Shown in pieces: positions 18,443-26,889 of a stretch of DNA of 48,001 nucleotides. The DNA lies in contig JAFGQA010000466.1 of the NCBI GenBank assembly GCA_016935885.1, forward strand, positions 1 to 48,001. The letters run 5' to 3'. Positions within the stretch are counted from its first letter, which is position 1; every line of letters begins with the position of its first letter. Made by a program: the position numbers and the translations under genes. Source of the DNA: Phycisphaerae bacterium. GTDB taxonomy: Bacteria > Planctomycetota > Phycisphaerae > UBA1845 > UTPLA1. The notes under the pieces are model-generated. The model had not been told where the DNA came from, ran no database searches, and saw only the letters and a program-made list of their open reading frames with translations.

Positions 18443-18964
18443 CTAATATATGTCCGTAAGGCCGGTGTCGGCGATGACGATCCCCTCGCACGTGTCGATG
18501 CTCCTGCACTTGATGCACGGGACCACGATGATTCTCTTCCCCGGGTCCTTGATGTTCGCGTTGAAGTACTCGGTGAGGGCACTGATGCCTGCGTCGCTGA
18601 TGCACTTCTTGGATGCGTGCGTGCTGTCCGCGCACAAGGCCACGTAAACCCAGGTGCCCCTCCCTTCCCGAGCGGCGATGCGGGCCACTTCACACTCCGG
18701 GTCCCGGCAAGTCGAAAGCATCAGGCCCATCATGTCGTTGAGGCTGACGGTTTCGCCGCAGTCGTCGCACGCCAAGTCGAACTTGACCGCTTGAGAGCTG
18801 CCGAGATACGTCCAGAAGTGTTTGCCATCCTGGTAGTCGTCGACGGGCGGTACGGCTTCAGTCGAGAAGAACGAGGAGCGAGCCTTGCACGTGCGGCACC
18901 CCTCGACGACCAAGTATCCGTTCTGGATGTTGACCATTGACCATTTGTGGCTGCAAGTACTCAT
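18443..18964 (-). CDS. Cys-rich conserved-looking protein leading the redox locus
   Basis: A 173-residue protein that I do not recognise. It has several paired cysteines: CSHKW and CRTCK in the first 26 residues, CDDC in the middle, CRDPEC, and PCIKCRS near the end. These could build zinc ribbons or iron-sulfur sites. There are no membrane segments. The ATG has GGAG 5 bases upstream, and the codon use resembles its neighbours. As first gene of the run it may be a redox-sensing or assembly protein for the complex, but that is only inference from position. Confidence 0.65.
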   Translation of the reverse strand: MSTCSHKWSMVNIQNGYLVVEGCRTCKARSSFFSTEAVPPVDDYQDGKHFWTYLGSSQAVKFDLACDDCGETVSLNDMMGLMLSTCRDPECEVARIAAREGRGTWVYVALCADSTHASKKCISDAGISALTEYFNANIKDPGKRIIVVPCIKCRSIDTCEGIVIADTGLTDIY

Positions 18965-19301
18965 TTATTCTCCAATCCCATACGGATGCGGTTACCTGTG
19001 CGCGGGTCCAACGGAAGCCAACTTGACCGACATCTTCTTGATAACAGGCGGCGCCCTCCGCCATTCGCCTCCTCGCAGAGTATCCTCTCGAAGCCTCCCC
19101 CGCAAGCGGGGGGGCGTTTACCGGACCTTTGACCCCTCTATCATAGTACAAAACCAGACCGCTCGGTCGCAAGATGCGTCGTGTGGTCCGCCTCGCGCCT
19201 GTGGTGGAATCGAACAACTGCCCCGGCCATAATGCCGATCTTCCCTAACAGAGGCGGACGAGACGGACACACTGCGCAGGTGCGCCCAGGGAGAACGCGA
19301 C
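18965..19301. other. Divergent intergenic region before ugd
   Basis: This must hold promoters for the redox locus (leftward) and ugd (rightward), but I see no convincing -35/-10 pair. There is a GC hairpin near 19096-19117 (CCCCCGC-aa-GCGGGGG). At 19188-19257 a 7-bp inverted pair (CCGCCTC/GAGGCGG) frames a tRNA-sized segment that does not fold as a tRNA. Confidence 0.5.
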
Positions 19302-20621
19302 ATGAAAGTGACGATCGTCGGAACAGGCTACGTGGGGTTGGTCACCGGTGTGTGCCTTGCCGACGCCGGAAACCACGTTGTCGGCCTCGACGTCGACGAA
19401 GAGAAGATCGCCCGGCTCCGCCGCGGCGAGTGCACGATCTTCGAGCCCGGCCTGTCCGACCTGCTCCGGTCGAACGTTGTGGCGGGCCGATTCAGCTTGA
19501 CCACCGACCTGCCGGAGGCCACCCGCCACGCCGAGGTCATCTTCATCGCCATCGGCACGCCGCCCCGCGAGGACGGCTCGGCAGACCTGTCGATGATTGA
19601 GTCAGCGGTGCAGGAAATCGCTCGCAACGTCAACAAGAAGACGGTCTTGGTCATGAAGTCCACCGTGCCCGTCGGCACATGTGCCCGAGTGGAGGAACTT
19701 GTCACCCCCTTGGCCAAGCACCCAATCGTCGTCGTCAGCAACCCCGAGTTCCTCAAGGAGGGCACGGCGGTGGACGACTTCCTCCGTCCTGACCGGGTCG
19801 TCATCGGGAGCGAGGATCCCGAGGCCGCTGAGATCATGCGTGAACTCTACCTGCCGTTCGTCCGCAATCAGCATCCGATCCTGATCGTCCACCGCGCCGC
19901 CTCGGAGATGATCAAGTACGCCGCCAACTGCTATCTCTCGACACGGATCAGCTTCATCAACCAGATCGCCAACATCTGCGAGGTGTTGGGCATCGACGTG
20001 GACGAGGTCCGCGCCGGGATCGGGCGTGACGCTCGGATCGGCCCCCACTTCATGTACCCAGGCATCGGCTACGGCGGCAGTTGCTTCCCAAAGGACGTGC
20101 AGGCGCTGTATCACGTCGCCCAAGACGCCGGCATCAAGGCCGACTTGCTCGAAGCTGTCCACAGCGTCAATGAACGGCAGAAGCGCCTGCTGCTGGATCG
20201 CATCCGCACGCACTTCAACGACGACCTCGCCGGCCGCACGTTCGCCGTTTGGGGCGTGGCCTTCAAGCCGAACACGGACGACGTTCGCGAGGCACCGGCC
20301 ATGACGACCATCCACGGCCTATTGGACGCCGGCGCCCGGGTCCGCGCCAACGACCCCAAGGCCTTCGACAATCTCCGCATGGAATTCGGTGACCGCATTA
20401 CCTACTGCGCCGACGCCTACGAGGCGCTTGTTGGCGCCGACGCCTTGGTCGTTTGCACCGAGTGGAATGAGTTTCGCTCACCCGACTTCGACCGCATCCG
20501 ATCCGCCTTGCGCCAGCCGTTGATCTTCGACGGTCGGAACCTCTATTCACTCGAGCGGATGCGACGCCGCGGGTTCCAGTACTACTCCGTCGGCCGCCCG
20601 CCCGTTCGGGAGATCGTGTGA
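19302..20621 (+). CDS. ugd: UDP-glucose 6-dehydrogenase
   Basis: A 439-residue enzyme that oxidises UDP-glucose to UDP-glucuronate with two NAD+. The N-terminal NAD-binding motif is IVGTGYVGLVTG, and PREDGSAD, TVPVGT and NPEFLKEG are family blocks. The catalytic cysteine is Cys261 in YGGSCFPKD, and the UDP-binding C-terminal domain has AFKPNTDDVREAP. The length is typical. AGGGAG precedes the ATG by 8 bases. UDP-glucuronate feeds exopolysaccharide or cell-surface glycan synthesis. It is transcribed alone, convergent with the ATP-cone/nrdR pair. Confidence 0.96.
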   Translation: MKVTIVGTGYVGLVTGVCLADAGNHVVGLDVDEEKIARLRRGECTIFEPGLSDLLRSNVVAGRFSLTTDLPEATRHAEVIFIAIGTPPREDGSADLSMIESAVQEIARNVNKKTVLVMKSTVPVGTCARVEELVTPLAKHPIVVVSNPEFLKEGTAVDDFLRPDRVVIGSEDPEAAEIMRELYLPFVRNQHPILIVHRAASEMIKYAANCYLSTRISFINQIANICEVLGIDVDEVRAGIGRDARIGPHFMYPGIGYGGSCFPKDVQALYHVAQDAGIKADLLEAVHSVNERQKRLLLDRIRTHFNDDLAGRTFAVWGVAFKPNTDDVREAPAMTTIHGLLDAGARVRANDPKAFDNLRMEFGDRITYCADAYEALVGADALVVCTEWNEFRSPDFDRIRSALRQPLIFDGRNLYSLERMRRRGFQYYSVGRPPVREIV

Positions 20622-20685
20622 CACGACGGCCCCTCACCCCACGGGTCTGCAGGTGTTCACCGTCCCGCCCGGCGCGCACAAAAAG

Positions 20686-20750
20686 GGCCTGTCGCAAAAC
20701 AACAGCCCAAGCCGTGGCGCTCGTGCACGGGCCGAGTTTTACGACAGGCC
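20686..20750. terminator. Long hairpin between convergent ugd and the ATP-cone gene
   Basis: GGCCTGTCGCAAAAC (20686-20700) and GTTTTACGACAGGCC (20736-20750) form a 15-bp inverted repeat with one G-T wobble, enclosing a smaller stem. It ends ugd and also faces the leftward genes, so it may terminate in both directions. The rest of 20622-20958 holds another Cys/Gly-rich palindrome at 20751-20783 and no gene. Confidence 0.5.
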
Positions 20751-20958
20751 TCAAGCCCGCGGCCTCAAACCGCAGGCTTTGACGGCGGGGTCCGCGTCCG
20801 TCGCAGCTCCTCCATGATGGACCCCGCCGCGCCAGCCCCCCGGATTCCACATGCCCTCGAGTCTATCTTGCCTATCCTGGCGGGCTCCGTGGCACGGGTG
20901 CCTAAGCGTGTTCTGCAACCACCTGGATGGCGGTTCCACAACCCGCCGAGACACGCTC

Positions 20959-21588
20959 TCACGCAGTATCCGACTTATCCGTGATCTTCCGCTCCTCGCG
21001 ATGCCCTCGCGTCTTCTTCACGACGAGGGCTCCCGGCAGTAACCCCCACGCCAGAAGCTCGCTCTTGATGATCTCACAGACAAGCCCGGCCGTGACTACT
21101 CTCAGGCCGCAATTGAATACAAGCTGCTCGACGCGACCGGCAATCATCCTTGATACCGGCGCGCCGAGCATGTGTCGTCGCCTCAGGTGCTGGACGATAT
21201 GCGACTTATTCCATCGTCGACGTACGTACCGTCCATCGCTGGGGCGAGGATTGGCCACCATCACCTGCCGCCGTTGCTGTTCGCGGAGGGACCGGTACTG
21301 CTGCGTGGCCATGCATGCGGCCGTGTGCCCCGTCTGGGCAAGCACCAGGTCGACCAGTTCCGCAAGCCGCCTGGACTCGACCGCGGAATTCCGGAATGAC
21401 TTCTTCACGTATTCATGAACGACCTCGGCGAGCCCGGCGGCCATGCCGGTCTCGAGGCCGGGGGCTTCGCCGCTGGCCTCCAGGCCGTTGCGAATGCAGT
21501 TGAGCATCTTCGCAAAGCTGAGAGGCTCGGTGCTGCCGTCGCGCTTGGACACGCAGACAGTATGGTCTTGCGAAAACGGATCAATCAT
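20959..21588 (-). CDS. ATP-cone protein with two cone-like halves, downstream of nrdR
   Basis: A 209-residue protein. The first half (about residues 11-100) reads as an ATP-cone: CVSKRDGSTEPLSFAKML, then VHEYVKKSF and VESRRLAELVDLVL, a fold that senses ATP/dATP in NrdR and ribonucleotide reductases. The second half (about 125-195) looks like a degenerate second cone: WNKSHIVQHLRRR, SRMIAGRVEQLVF and GLVCEIIKSELLAWGL. No catalytic domain is attached. The ATG lies inside the end of nrdR (8-base overlap), so the two are co-translated. It probably takes part in nucleotide-dependent control, but the function is not known to me. Confidence 0.7.
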   Translation of the reverse strand: MIDPFSQDHTVCVSKRDGSTEPLSFAKMLNCIRNGLEASGEAPGLETGMAAGLAEVVHEYVKKSFRNSAVESRRLAELVDLVLAQTGHTAACMATQQYRSLREQQRRQVMVANPRPSDGRYVRRRWNKSHIVQHLRRRHMLGAPVSRMIAGRVEQLVFNCGLRVVTAGLVCEIIKSELLAWGLLPGALVVKKTRGHREERKITDKSDTA

Positions 21589-22081
21589 GGAATAAGTCCT
21601 GCTGGCCGGCGACGTCTCTTCTGTCTCGGTCCAGTATGTCTTTGGCTTCCTCAATGAAGTCGTCCACGAGCTGGAACTCATGGTACAAACAGGCAAACCT
21701 GAGATAGGCCACCTTGTCGAGTTCACGCAGCCGGACAGCCACCGTGTTGCCGAGGTAAGAACTGGGCACTTCGCGATCGAAGTTCTTGAACACGTCCTCC
21801 TCGACCTCGTCGGCGATGGCGCCAAGTGCCTCCACGCCGATCGGCCGTTTCCAGCAGGCCCCCTGCAACGCGCCGAGGAGCTTCTCTCGCTCGTAGGGCA
21901 CCCGCCTGCCGTCCTTCTTGACAACAAGCAGCTTGCTGGTTTCTTCGATTCGCTCATACGTTGTGAATCGCCTGTTACACGAGAGACACTGCCGTCTGCG
22001 GCGGATCACCGTTCCGCCTTCGGTGGCGCGTGAGTCAATGACCTTGTCCCTCCGGTATTCTTTGCAAAATGGGCATTGCAT
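21581..22081 (-). CDS. nrdR: Transcriptional repressor NrdR
   Basis: A 166-residue NrdR, the repressor of ribonucleotide reductase genes. The N-terminal zinc ribbon has MQCPFCKEYRRDKVIDSR and QCLSCNRRFTTYERIE; the ATP-cone starts at VVKKDGRRVPYEREKL and ends with AYLRFACLYHEF. The last 20 residues (DILDRDRRDVAGQQDLFHD) are an ordinary variable tail. It overlaps the double ATP-cone gene by 8 bases. A good promoter and a possible own operator lie upstream, which suggests autoregulation. No ribonucleotide reductase gene is in the window. Confidence 0.96.
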   Translation of the reverse strand: MQCPFCKEYRRDKVIDSRATEGGTVIRRRRQCLSCNRRFTTYERIEETSKLLVVKKDGRRVPYEREKLLGALQGACWKRPIGVEALGAIADEVEEDVFKNFDREVPSSYLGNTVAVRLRELDKVAYLRFACLYHEFQLVDDFIEEAKDILDRDRRDVAGQQDLFHD

Positions 22082-22112
22082 CGTGCTGCCACGGAAACGC
22101 TTGGGGCATCAA

Positions 22113-22128
22113 ACCCCAATATATGGTA
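22113..22128 (-). promoter_or_regulatory. Possible NrdR box
   Basis: ACCCCAATATATGGTA resembles the AT-rich palindromic NrdR box and lies just after the predicted start of nrdR transcription. Only one such box is clear, whereas NrdR usually binds two. It also overlaps the arm of a hairpin TTGGGG...CCCCAA (22101-22119). Confidence 0.35.
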
Positions 22129-22136
22129 TGATGCAA

Positions 22137-22165
22137 AGTCTATGGCCCTATAAGGTGGGTGTCAA
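22137..22165 (-). promoter_or_regulatory. Sigma-70 promoter of nrdR
   Basis: On the minus strand, TTGACA (22165-22160), a 17-base spacer and TAGACT (22142-22137) form a near-consensus promoter about 55 bases before the nrdR start codon. Confidence 0.65.
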
Positions 22166-22330
22166 GAGAAAAAATGGCAAACTGGGGTGCGTTGGTGCCC
22201 TCCGCTGGCGTGGACTTGCCCACGCTGCGCGCAGCGTAGTGGTCTGAGCACCCACACGAGGACCTCCGTGGCACCACCATCAGCGACGGCTGCGAGAATC
22301 CTGGCGAGACGCCCGTGTCGCGGCTTTGGG

Positions 22331-23302
22331 ATGGACTCCAAGCCGGTTATCCTGGCCCGGCACGAACACTGGAAGATGAAAGCGAGTTCCCCCTTGAGCA
22401 GGCAGTTGATTGAACACCAACTCAGCGGCATCCTCCTCCTCGGCTACAGCCTCGCCGGCGAGGAAACGGTCGTCGCCGCGCCGGAACTGAACGTGTGCTT
22501 CGACGTTGGGAAGGCGCCCACGGAGATCCTCTCGGTGGACCACGTGCTACTCACCCATGGCCACATGGATCATGCCGCGGGGCTTGCGTATTACTTCAGT
22601 CAGCGAAACTTCGTCGGCATCTCGCCCGGCTGCGTGCTGGCCCCCAGGGCACTGGCGGACCCGATTCGGCAGTTGCTCCGCGTCTGGGGGCTGATCGAAG
22701 GGCACGTCTCCCCGGGGAAGATCGTGCCGATGGAGCCTGGCGAATCCTTCGAGCTTCGCCGGGGCCTGGTCGTTCGCACGTTCGAGCCGAATCACGGGGC
22801 CCCCGCGTTGGGGTACGTCGTGATAGAGGTCCGCCACAAGCTGAAGCCGGAGTTTTCCGATCTCACGGGGCCTGAGCTGGTCGGGCTGAAGAAACAGGGC
22901 GTCGAAATCGAGTACACCATGGAGATCCCTCTGATCGCCTGCTGTGGTGACACGGCCGAGGGTGCCTGGCTCCAGCTTGACATGGTTCGTCGGGCCAAGA
23001 TCCTGCTCCTGGAGTGCACGTTCTTTGAGGCGGACCATGTCCGGCGTGCACGGGCAGGCTACCACATGCACGTCCGCGACGTCGCCCGCGCGTTGAGGAA
23101 CCTGGAGAACGAGCACGTCGTGCTGACGCACGTCACACGCCGGACAGGAACCCGCGATGCGAAGCAGGCCCTGGCGAAGATGGTCGACGAGGCGACGCTG
23201 GCGCGGGTAACGTTCCTGATGGACGGCCGGCGCTATCGCCCCCGCCGCGGCCAACGCGGCATGCCGGAAGACACGCCGATGCGTGGCGGGCGGACTACCT
23301 GA
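22331..23302 (+). CDS. MBL-fold hydrolase, ribonuclease Z-like
   Basis: A metallo-beta-lactamase fold protein of about 323 residues. LLTHGHMDHAAGL carries the HxHxDH zinc motif, AGEETVVAAPELNVCFDVG is typical of the RNase Z group, CCGDTAEG supplies a bridging Asp, and VVLTHVTRRTG a late His. RNase Z trims tRNA 3' trailers, consistent with tRNA genes lacking encoded CCA here, but other hydrolase roles are possible. The start is uncertain: ATG at 22331 or 22376 (GGAAG directly before it); the frame continues up to GTG 22187. A perfect 16-bp palindrome, ACGCTGCGCGCAGCGT, sits upstream at 22222-22237. The gene ends 8 bases inside the convergent antiporter gene. Confidence 0.8.
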   Translation: MDSKPVILARHEHWKMKASSPLSRQLIEHQLSGILLLGYSLAGEETVVAAPELNVCFDVGKAPTEILSVDHVLLTHGHMDHAAGLAYYFSQRNFVGISPGCVLAPRALADPIRQLLRVWGLIEGHVSPGKIVPMEPGESFELRRGLVVRTFEPNHGAPALGYVVIEVRHKLKPEFSDLTGPELVGLKKQGVEIEYTMEIPLIACCGDTAEGAWLQLDMVRRAKILLLECTFFEADHVRRARAGYHMHVRDVARALRNLENEHVVLTHVTRRTGTRDAKQALAKMVDEATLARVTFLMDGRRYRPRRGQRGMPEDTPMRGGRTT

Positions 23303-24692
23303 CGAATAGAAACGTCACAACCGCGAAGACCGGCAACAGGATGCAAGCGCTGAACAGCATGTATCCGAAGAAGCTCGGCATCTTCACGCCCTCGTGCTCA
23401 GCGATCGACTTGACCATGAAGTTCGGGCCGTTGCCGATGTAGGTGTTCGCTCCCATGAAGACGGCCCCAAGGGAGATGGCGACCAAGTGGGAGATCTGGA
23501 TATGCCCACCTCCCAAGAGGTCCATCACGTTTGAACCAGATGTGTGCGTCAGGCTCTTGGCGGTCTCGAAGAACACGACATAGGTCGGGGCGTTGTCGAG
23601 GAAGCTGGACAGGAAACCCGTGGCCCAGAAGAATTTGTGCGGGGAGTTGATTCCCAGGCCGGGGCCCTTGATGTTCAGGATCTCAATCGGCACCTGCATG
23701 CAGATGAAGATCCCGATGAACAGGCAGGCTACCTCGAGGATGGCCACGTAGTTGAAGTTGTTGTCCTTGCGGATCCCCTTTCCGGTGAACAGCAGCGAGA
23801 GGACCACGAAGGCAAGTTGAACGCCCTCGCGGCAGAACATGAAGGGCTCCCAATCGGTGCCGATGAACGCCTTGCTGGGATCCAGCGTGCCCGTGGCGAG
23901 GACGACGCCGGCCAGAAACAGGAAGTTGATCTTTCCTTGGACCGAGATCTTGGTGACCCGTATCTCGTCCAGCCTGAGGTCAGCCGGTTTCTCTCGCTTG
24001 TAGGCGAGGCTGTCCCAAACCCAGTAGATCGCCAGCAAGAGGGCGACCGTGACCAACCACGCGTTCCACAGGTTCAAGGTCCACAGGAAGGGAACACCCT
24101 TGAGGTAGCCGAGGAACAGCGGCGGATCACCGATCGGCAGCAGCGAGCCGCCGATGTTGGCGACGATGAAAATGAAGAAGATGACCGTGTGGACGACGTG
24201 CTTTCGTTCGGAGTTGGTCTTCAGCAACGGCCGAATCAGCAGCATGGCCGCCCCGGTCGTGCCGATCATGCTGGCCAGCAAGCCGCCGATGGCCAGGAAG
24301 GTGACGTTGGTGAGAGGGCGTGCAGGGATATCGCCCTTGATGCAGATGCCACCGGAGATCACATACAGGCTGAACAATAGCGACATGAACGGGATGTACT
24401 CCGCCAGCACCGCGTGGTCGAGGATGGTCAAGACGGTGGAGACGCCGGGCGTGGAGACGTGCTCGCCGTGGCCGAAGCCGTAGCCCCGGAACTGATAGTA
24501 GATCAGCGTGACGATGCCCAGTGCCACAGCGACCATCAGCTTGCTTCTGTTCTTGTGCCACCAGTGCTCGGTCCTCCTGAGGAGCGGCAGGATGGCAATA
24601 CAGAGCAACAGAGCGACGAACGGCATGACCCAGAGGAGGCCCGGAACATGGTGGCCGGCCTCTGCGTGTGATGCGTCTGCTAGAAGGAGCAT
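23295..24692 (-). CDS. nhaD: NhaD-type sodium/proton antiporter
   Basis: A 465-residue membrane protein with about 12 hydrophobic segments, of the NhaD branch of the ion transporter superfamily. Family segments visible are SLYVISGGICIKGD, GTTGAAMLLIRPLL, NIGGSLLPIGDPPLFLGYL, FLSSFLDNAPTYVVFFE and ANTYIGNGPNFMVK. These proteins export Na+ in exchange for H+. I placed the start at the ATG at 24692, which has GGAG 7 bases upstream; the longer frame to 24920 has no membrane or family signal. It lies alone, convergent with the MBL gene. Confidence 0.9.
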   Translation of the reverse strand: MLLLADASHAEAGHHVPGLLWVMPFVALLLCIAILPLLRRTEHWWHKNRSKLMVAVALGIVTLIYYQFRGYGFGHGEHVSTPGVSTVLTILDHAVLAEYIPFMSLLFSLYVISGGICIKGDIPARPLTNVTFLAIGGLLASMIGTTGAAMLLIRPLLKTNSERKHVVHTVIFFIFIVANIGGSLLPIGDPPLFLGYLKGVPFLWTLNLWNAWLVTVALLLAIYWVWDSLAYKREKPADLRLDEIRVTKISVQGKINFLFLAGVVLATGTLDPSKAFIGTDWEPFMFCREGVQLAFVVLSLLFTGKGIRKDNNFNYVAILEVACLFIGIFICMQVPIEILNIKGPGLGINSPHKFFWATGFLSSFLDNAPTYVVFFETAKSLTHTSGSNVMDLLGGGHIQISHLVAISLGAVFMGANTYIGNGPNFMVKSIAEHEGVKMPSFFGYMLFSACILLPVFAVVTFLFVR

Positions 24693-24976
24693 TGACTTTC
24701 TCCGGACTCGGGCGGTACCCTGAGCGCCACGGGACCGATAAGACAATCCCACTAGTTCATCGGCAGGTTCTGCCCCGCACTTGGGACAAGATTGCCGAGA
24801 CGCCTTGACAGAGCGAGGATGTTTTGATAATGTTAGGGTCCTGCTGGCAACGTGGGCCAGTTTCGAGGGGGGACAGGACGAGGAAGACACGGCTCGCCGG
24901 TGGGTTTGTCGATTGGCCACGTGGGCCGATCAGGCGGCGGGACGCAGGGACACACGAACAGGAAAGGACCGGAGAC

Positions 24977-25639
24977 ATGAGAAAGCAGGAGCACTCCCGT
25001 GTGGCGTTGGCATTGCGGATGGTGGTTGGCATCGCCGTGTTGGTCGGGGCGGTGGGGCTGATCGCCAACCAAGTTGTGTCACAGGACAAGGAGGCGAAGA
25101 AATCGAAGGAGGAGAAGCCCGGTTCCGAGATGGATCCCACGATGGCCGCATGGATGAAATACGCCTCGCCCAGCGAGCACCATGCGTATTTGAAGCCGAT
25201 GGTCGGCCAATGGGACCAACTCGTTAAGATGCGGTGGAGCCCCGATGCGCCGATGGAGGAGCACAAGGGGACGTGTGAGAACAAATGGATTCTGGGCGGC
25301 CGTTATTTGCTCCAGGAAGCCCAGGGCGAGATGATGGAGGAGTGCCGCTTCGAGGGATTGGGCCTCGTCGGCTACGACAACTACAAGAAGAAATATGTTT
25401 CCATGTGGGTCGACACGATGAGCACCATGATGTTCACGATGGAGGGTACGTACTCGCCGTCGCAGAAGAGCTTCGCGTTCACCGGCGAATACGATGACGT
25501 GGTGACCGGCAAGAAGAAGAAAGCCCGGTGCACATCTCGTATGATCGACAGCGACAGGTTTGTTGAGGAGATGTTCGATGAAGGGCCTGACGGAAAGGAA
25601 GTCAAGATGATGGAGGTCACCTATACGCGGAAGAAGTAG
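24977..25639 (+). CDS. Exported DUF1579-like protein
   Basis: A 220-residue protein with an N-terminal signal or anchor (VALALRMVVGIAVLVGAVGL) and a lysine-rich linker. A beta-rich domain follows with GQWDQLVKMRWSPDAP, WILGGRYLLQEAQG and FEGLGLVGYDNYKKKYVSMW, typical of DUF1579 (a lipocalin- or heme-protein-like barrel of unknown role). The sequence after the anchor has no cysteine, so it is not a lipoprotein. The ATG at 24977 starts the signal sequence, with GGAG just before it. A distant relative with a lipobox is at 40315-40887. The function is unknown. Confidence 0.8.
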   Translation: MRKQEHSRVALALRMVVGIAVLVGAVGLIANQVVSQDKEAKKSKEEKPGSEMDPTMAAWMKYASPSEHHAYLKPMVGQWDQLVKMRWSPDAPMEEHKGTCENKWILGGRYLLQEAQGEMMEECRFEGLGLVGYDNYKKKYVSMWVDTMSTMMFTMEGTYSPSQKSFAFTGEYDDVVTGKKKKARCTSRMIDSDRFVEEMFDEGPDGKEVKMMEVTYTRKK

Positions 25640-25961
25640 CAGTGAGAACGATTCAATGGTTTGGGGCCCGCGAGTTCGAGCGTACGGCGTCGCGCGAGAA
25701 TAACATGATCGATTGCGCCGCTTGGCCGGCCTGCCGGCTTGCCGTTTGGCGGATCAACCGTTTACGTTGTTTTTGCGCGGCTCCTAAGGGAGATGCGATC
25801 CGGCGGTTGGCGTCAGCGGCCTTGCGAGGCGGTGCCGATTCGCGCTCCATAGGCATCGGGCAGGTGGGGGAAATCTCCGGTCGCGCGAGCGCACATGGCT
25901 TGCCGATGTGTCTCCCGGCCGAAGCCGGAGGGCCTTCGGCGAATGGAAAGAGAGGATGAGA
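25640..25961. other. Gene-free interval
   Basis: No gene is supported here. A hairpin with arms GCCGAAG and CTTCGGC lies at 25918-25940, just before the VOC gene. It may be part of that gene's leader. Confidence 0.4.
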
Positions 25962-26309
25962 ATGGGTGCACCACTTTGTCATTTCGAGTTTCAGACGGAC
26001 GACCCGGACAAGTGCAAGGCGTTCTATGCAGACGTCTTCGACTGGGAGTACGACGACCAGTCCATGTCCGGCTACACGCTGATCAAGACCGGCAAGGAGC
26101 CGGAGGGCGGGCTGATGAAGCGGCCGCCGGAAGCGCCGTACCCCGCTCTCACGGTCTACTTCCAGGTGGACGACATCGACGCGACGCTCGGCAAGGTCAC
26201 GGCCGGCGGAGGCAACATCCTCGTGCCCAAGACGCCGATCCCCAATGTCGGCTCCTTTGCCGTGTTCGCCGACCCGGAAGGCATCTGCATGGGCGTCTTT
26301 CAATCGTGA
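25962..26309 (+). CDS. VOC-family (glyoxalase/dioxygenase-fold) protein
   Basis: A 115-residue single-domain VOC protein. HFEFQTDDPDKCKAFYADVFDWEY is the usual first half and GSFAVFADPEGICMGVFQ the usual end, with VYFQVDDID between. Such small proteins (PhnB/CFP-30-like) bind a metal and act on small molecules, but the substrate cannot be inferred. I chose the ATG at 25962 (AGAGG 6 bases upstream); an ATG at 25956 in the same frame is almost equal. It is monocistronic and followed by a repeat. Confidence 0.85.
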   Translation: MGAPLCHFEFQTDDPDKCKAFYADVFDWEYDDQSMSGYTLIKTGKEPEGGLMKRPPEAPYPALTVYFQVDDIDATLGKVTAGGGNILVPKTPIPNVGSFAVFADPEGICMGVFQS

Positions 26310-26399
26310 CGTAGGCCGTCGCAGCCTTCGGCGGCTGATCTCAGCGGATCGCTTCGTAGGCCCAGGTAGCTGCGATATGCCAGAAAAGCGGGCGGTTCG

Positions 26400-26591
26400 C
26401 GCGTGTTCAGCGGGGTGGCGTGGGTAGTTCGGCGTCGGTAACGCGGTGGCGTGGGTCAGCGAAGCCGCCAGCGGCGGTGGGGCTTACTCATGGGCATTCG
26501 TTCGAGCCTGTTCTCGCGGGTGATGAACGACCCGCCCCCGTAGGGCGGGTCGCTCGTTGCCCATGCCACGGCGTTTGAACGCCAGGCACAT
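26400..26591. repeat. MITE-like interspersed repeat, copy 1
   Basis: A member of a four-copy family (others at 27532-27697, 39809-39972, 42181-42344). The left end is GTGTTcAGCGGGGTGG and the right end is GCGTTTGAACGCCAgGCAC, which are partly inverted. Inside are a GCCGCCAGCGGCGG hairpin and a long hairpin with arms around TGATGAACGACCCGCC and GGGCGGGTCGCTCGTT. This copy has an extra 30 bases near its left end. The other part of 26310-26654 holds no gene. Confidence 0.75.
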
Positions 26592-26654
26592 CCGCCGACC
26601 GGACGTACGCGACTGTGGCCGTGTGGTTGTGGCCCACAGCGATGTCGCACTTAG

Positions 26655-26876
26655 TCATGGGCGGGTCTTGAGTTCGGGGCAGAGACAAGTCTCGGCGGGG
26701 CAAACGATGCGAGTCATGCCATCTCCATCTTCCAGCTCTGCCAACGCCAACGGCGCGACTTCCCCACGATTGGCAGGCACGCCGCCTTGTCCACCTGCCA
26801 CCGATCTTAGATCGATGTCTTGGAGGGCTCGCACGGTCTCCTTGTTCAAGACCAGCTTTTTCGTTCTTTTCTTCAT
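26655..26876 (-). CDS. Putative RiPP (lanthipeptide-like) precursor peptide
   Basis: A 73-residue peptide. Its first 29 residues look like a class I lanthipeptide-type leader: a basic start MKKRTKKLVLNKETVR, then DLRSVAGG, giving a double-glycine cleavage site at 28-29. The 44-residue core ends with a Cys-rich segment, RIVCPAETCLCPE (Cys59, 64, 66, with nearby Thr). AAGGAG lies 7 bases before the ATG, so translation is well supported. It follows the 26890-27339 frame by 13 bases and is probably cotranscribed. No LanB, LanC, radical-SAM or peptidase-transporter gene is in the window. The peptide class is inferred from the leader only. Confidence 0.6.
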   Translation of the reverse strand: MKKRTKKLVLNKETVRALQDIDLRSVAGGQGGVPANRGEVAPLALAELEDGDGMTRIVCPAETCLCPELKTRP

Positions 26877-26889
26877 GGCATTCTCCTTG

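Noticed and set aside
19188..19257. tRNA-like segment with 7-bp end pairing and a TTCGATT motif
   Set aside because: No proper T-stem or 7-base anticodon loop can be drawn; the D-arm is missing.
23544..24380. 278-codon frame antisense to nhaD
   Set aside because: Low-complexity Asp/Glu/Gln-rich product typical of antisense reading of a membrane protein gene.
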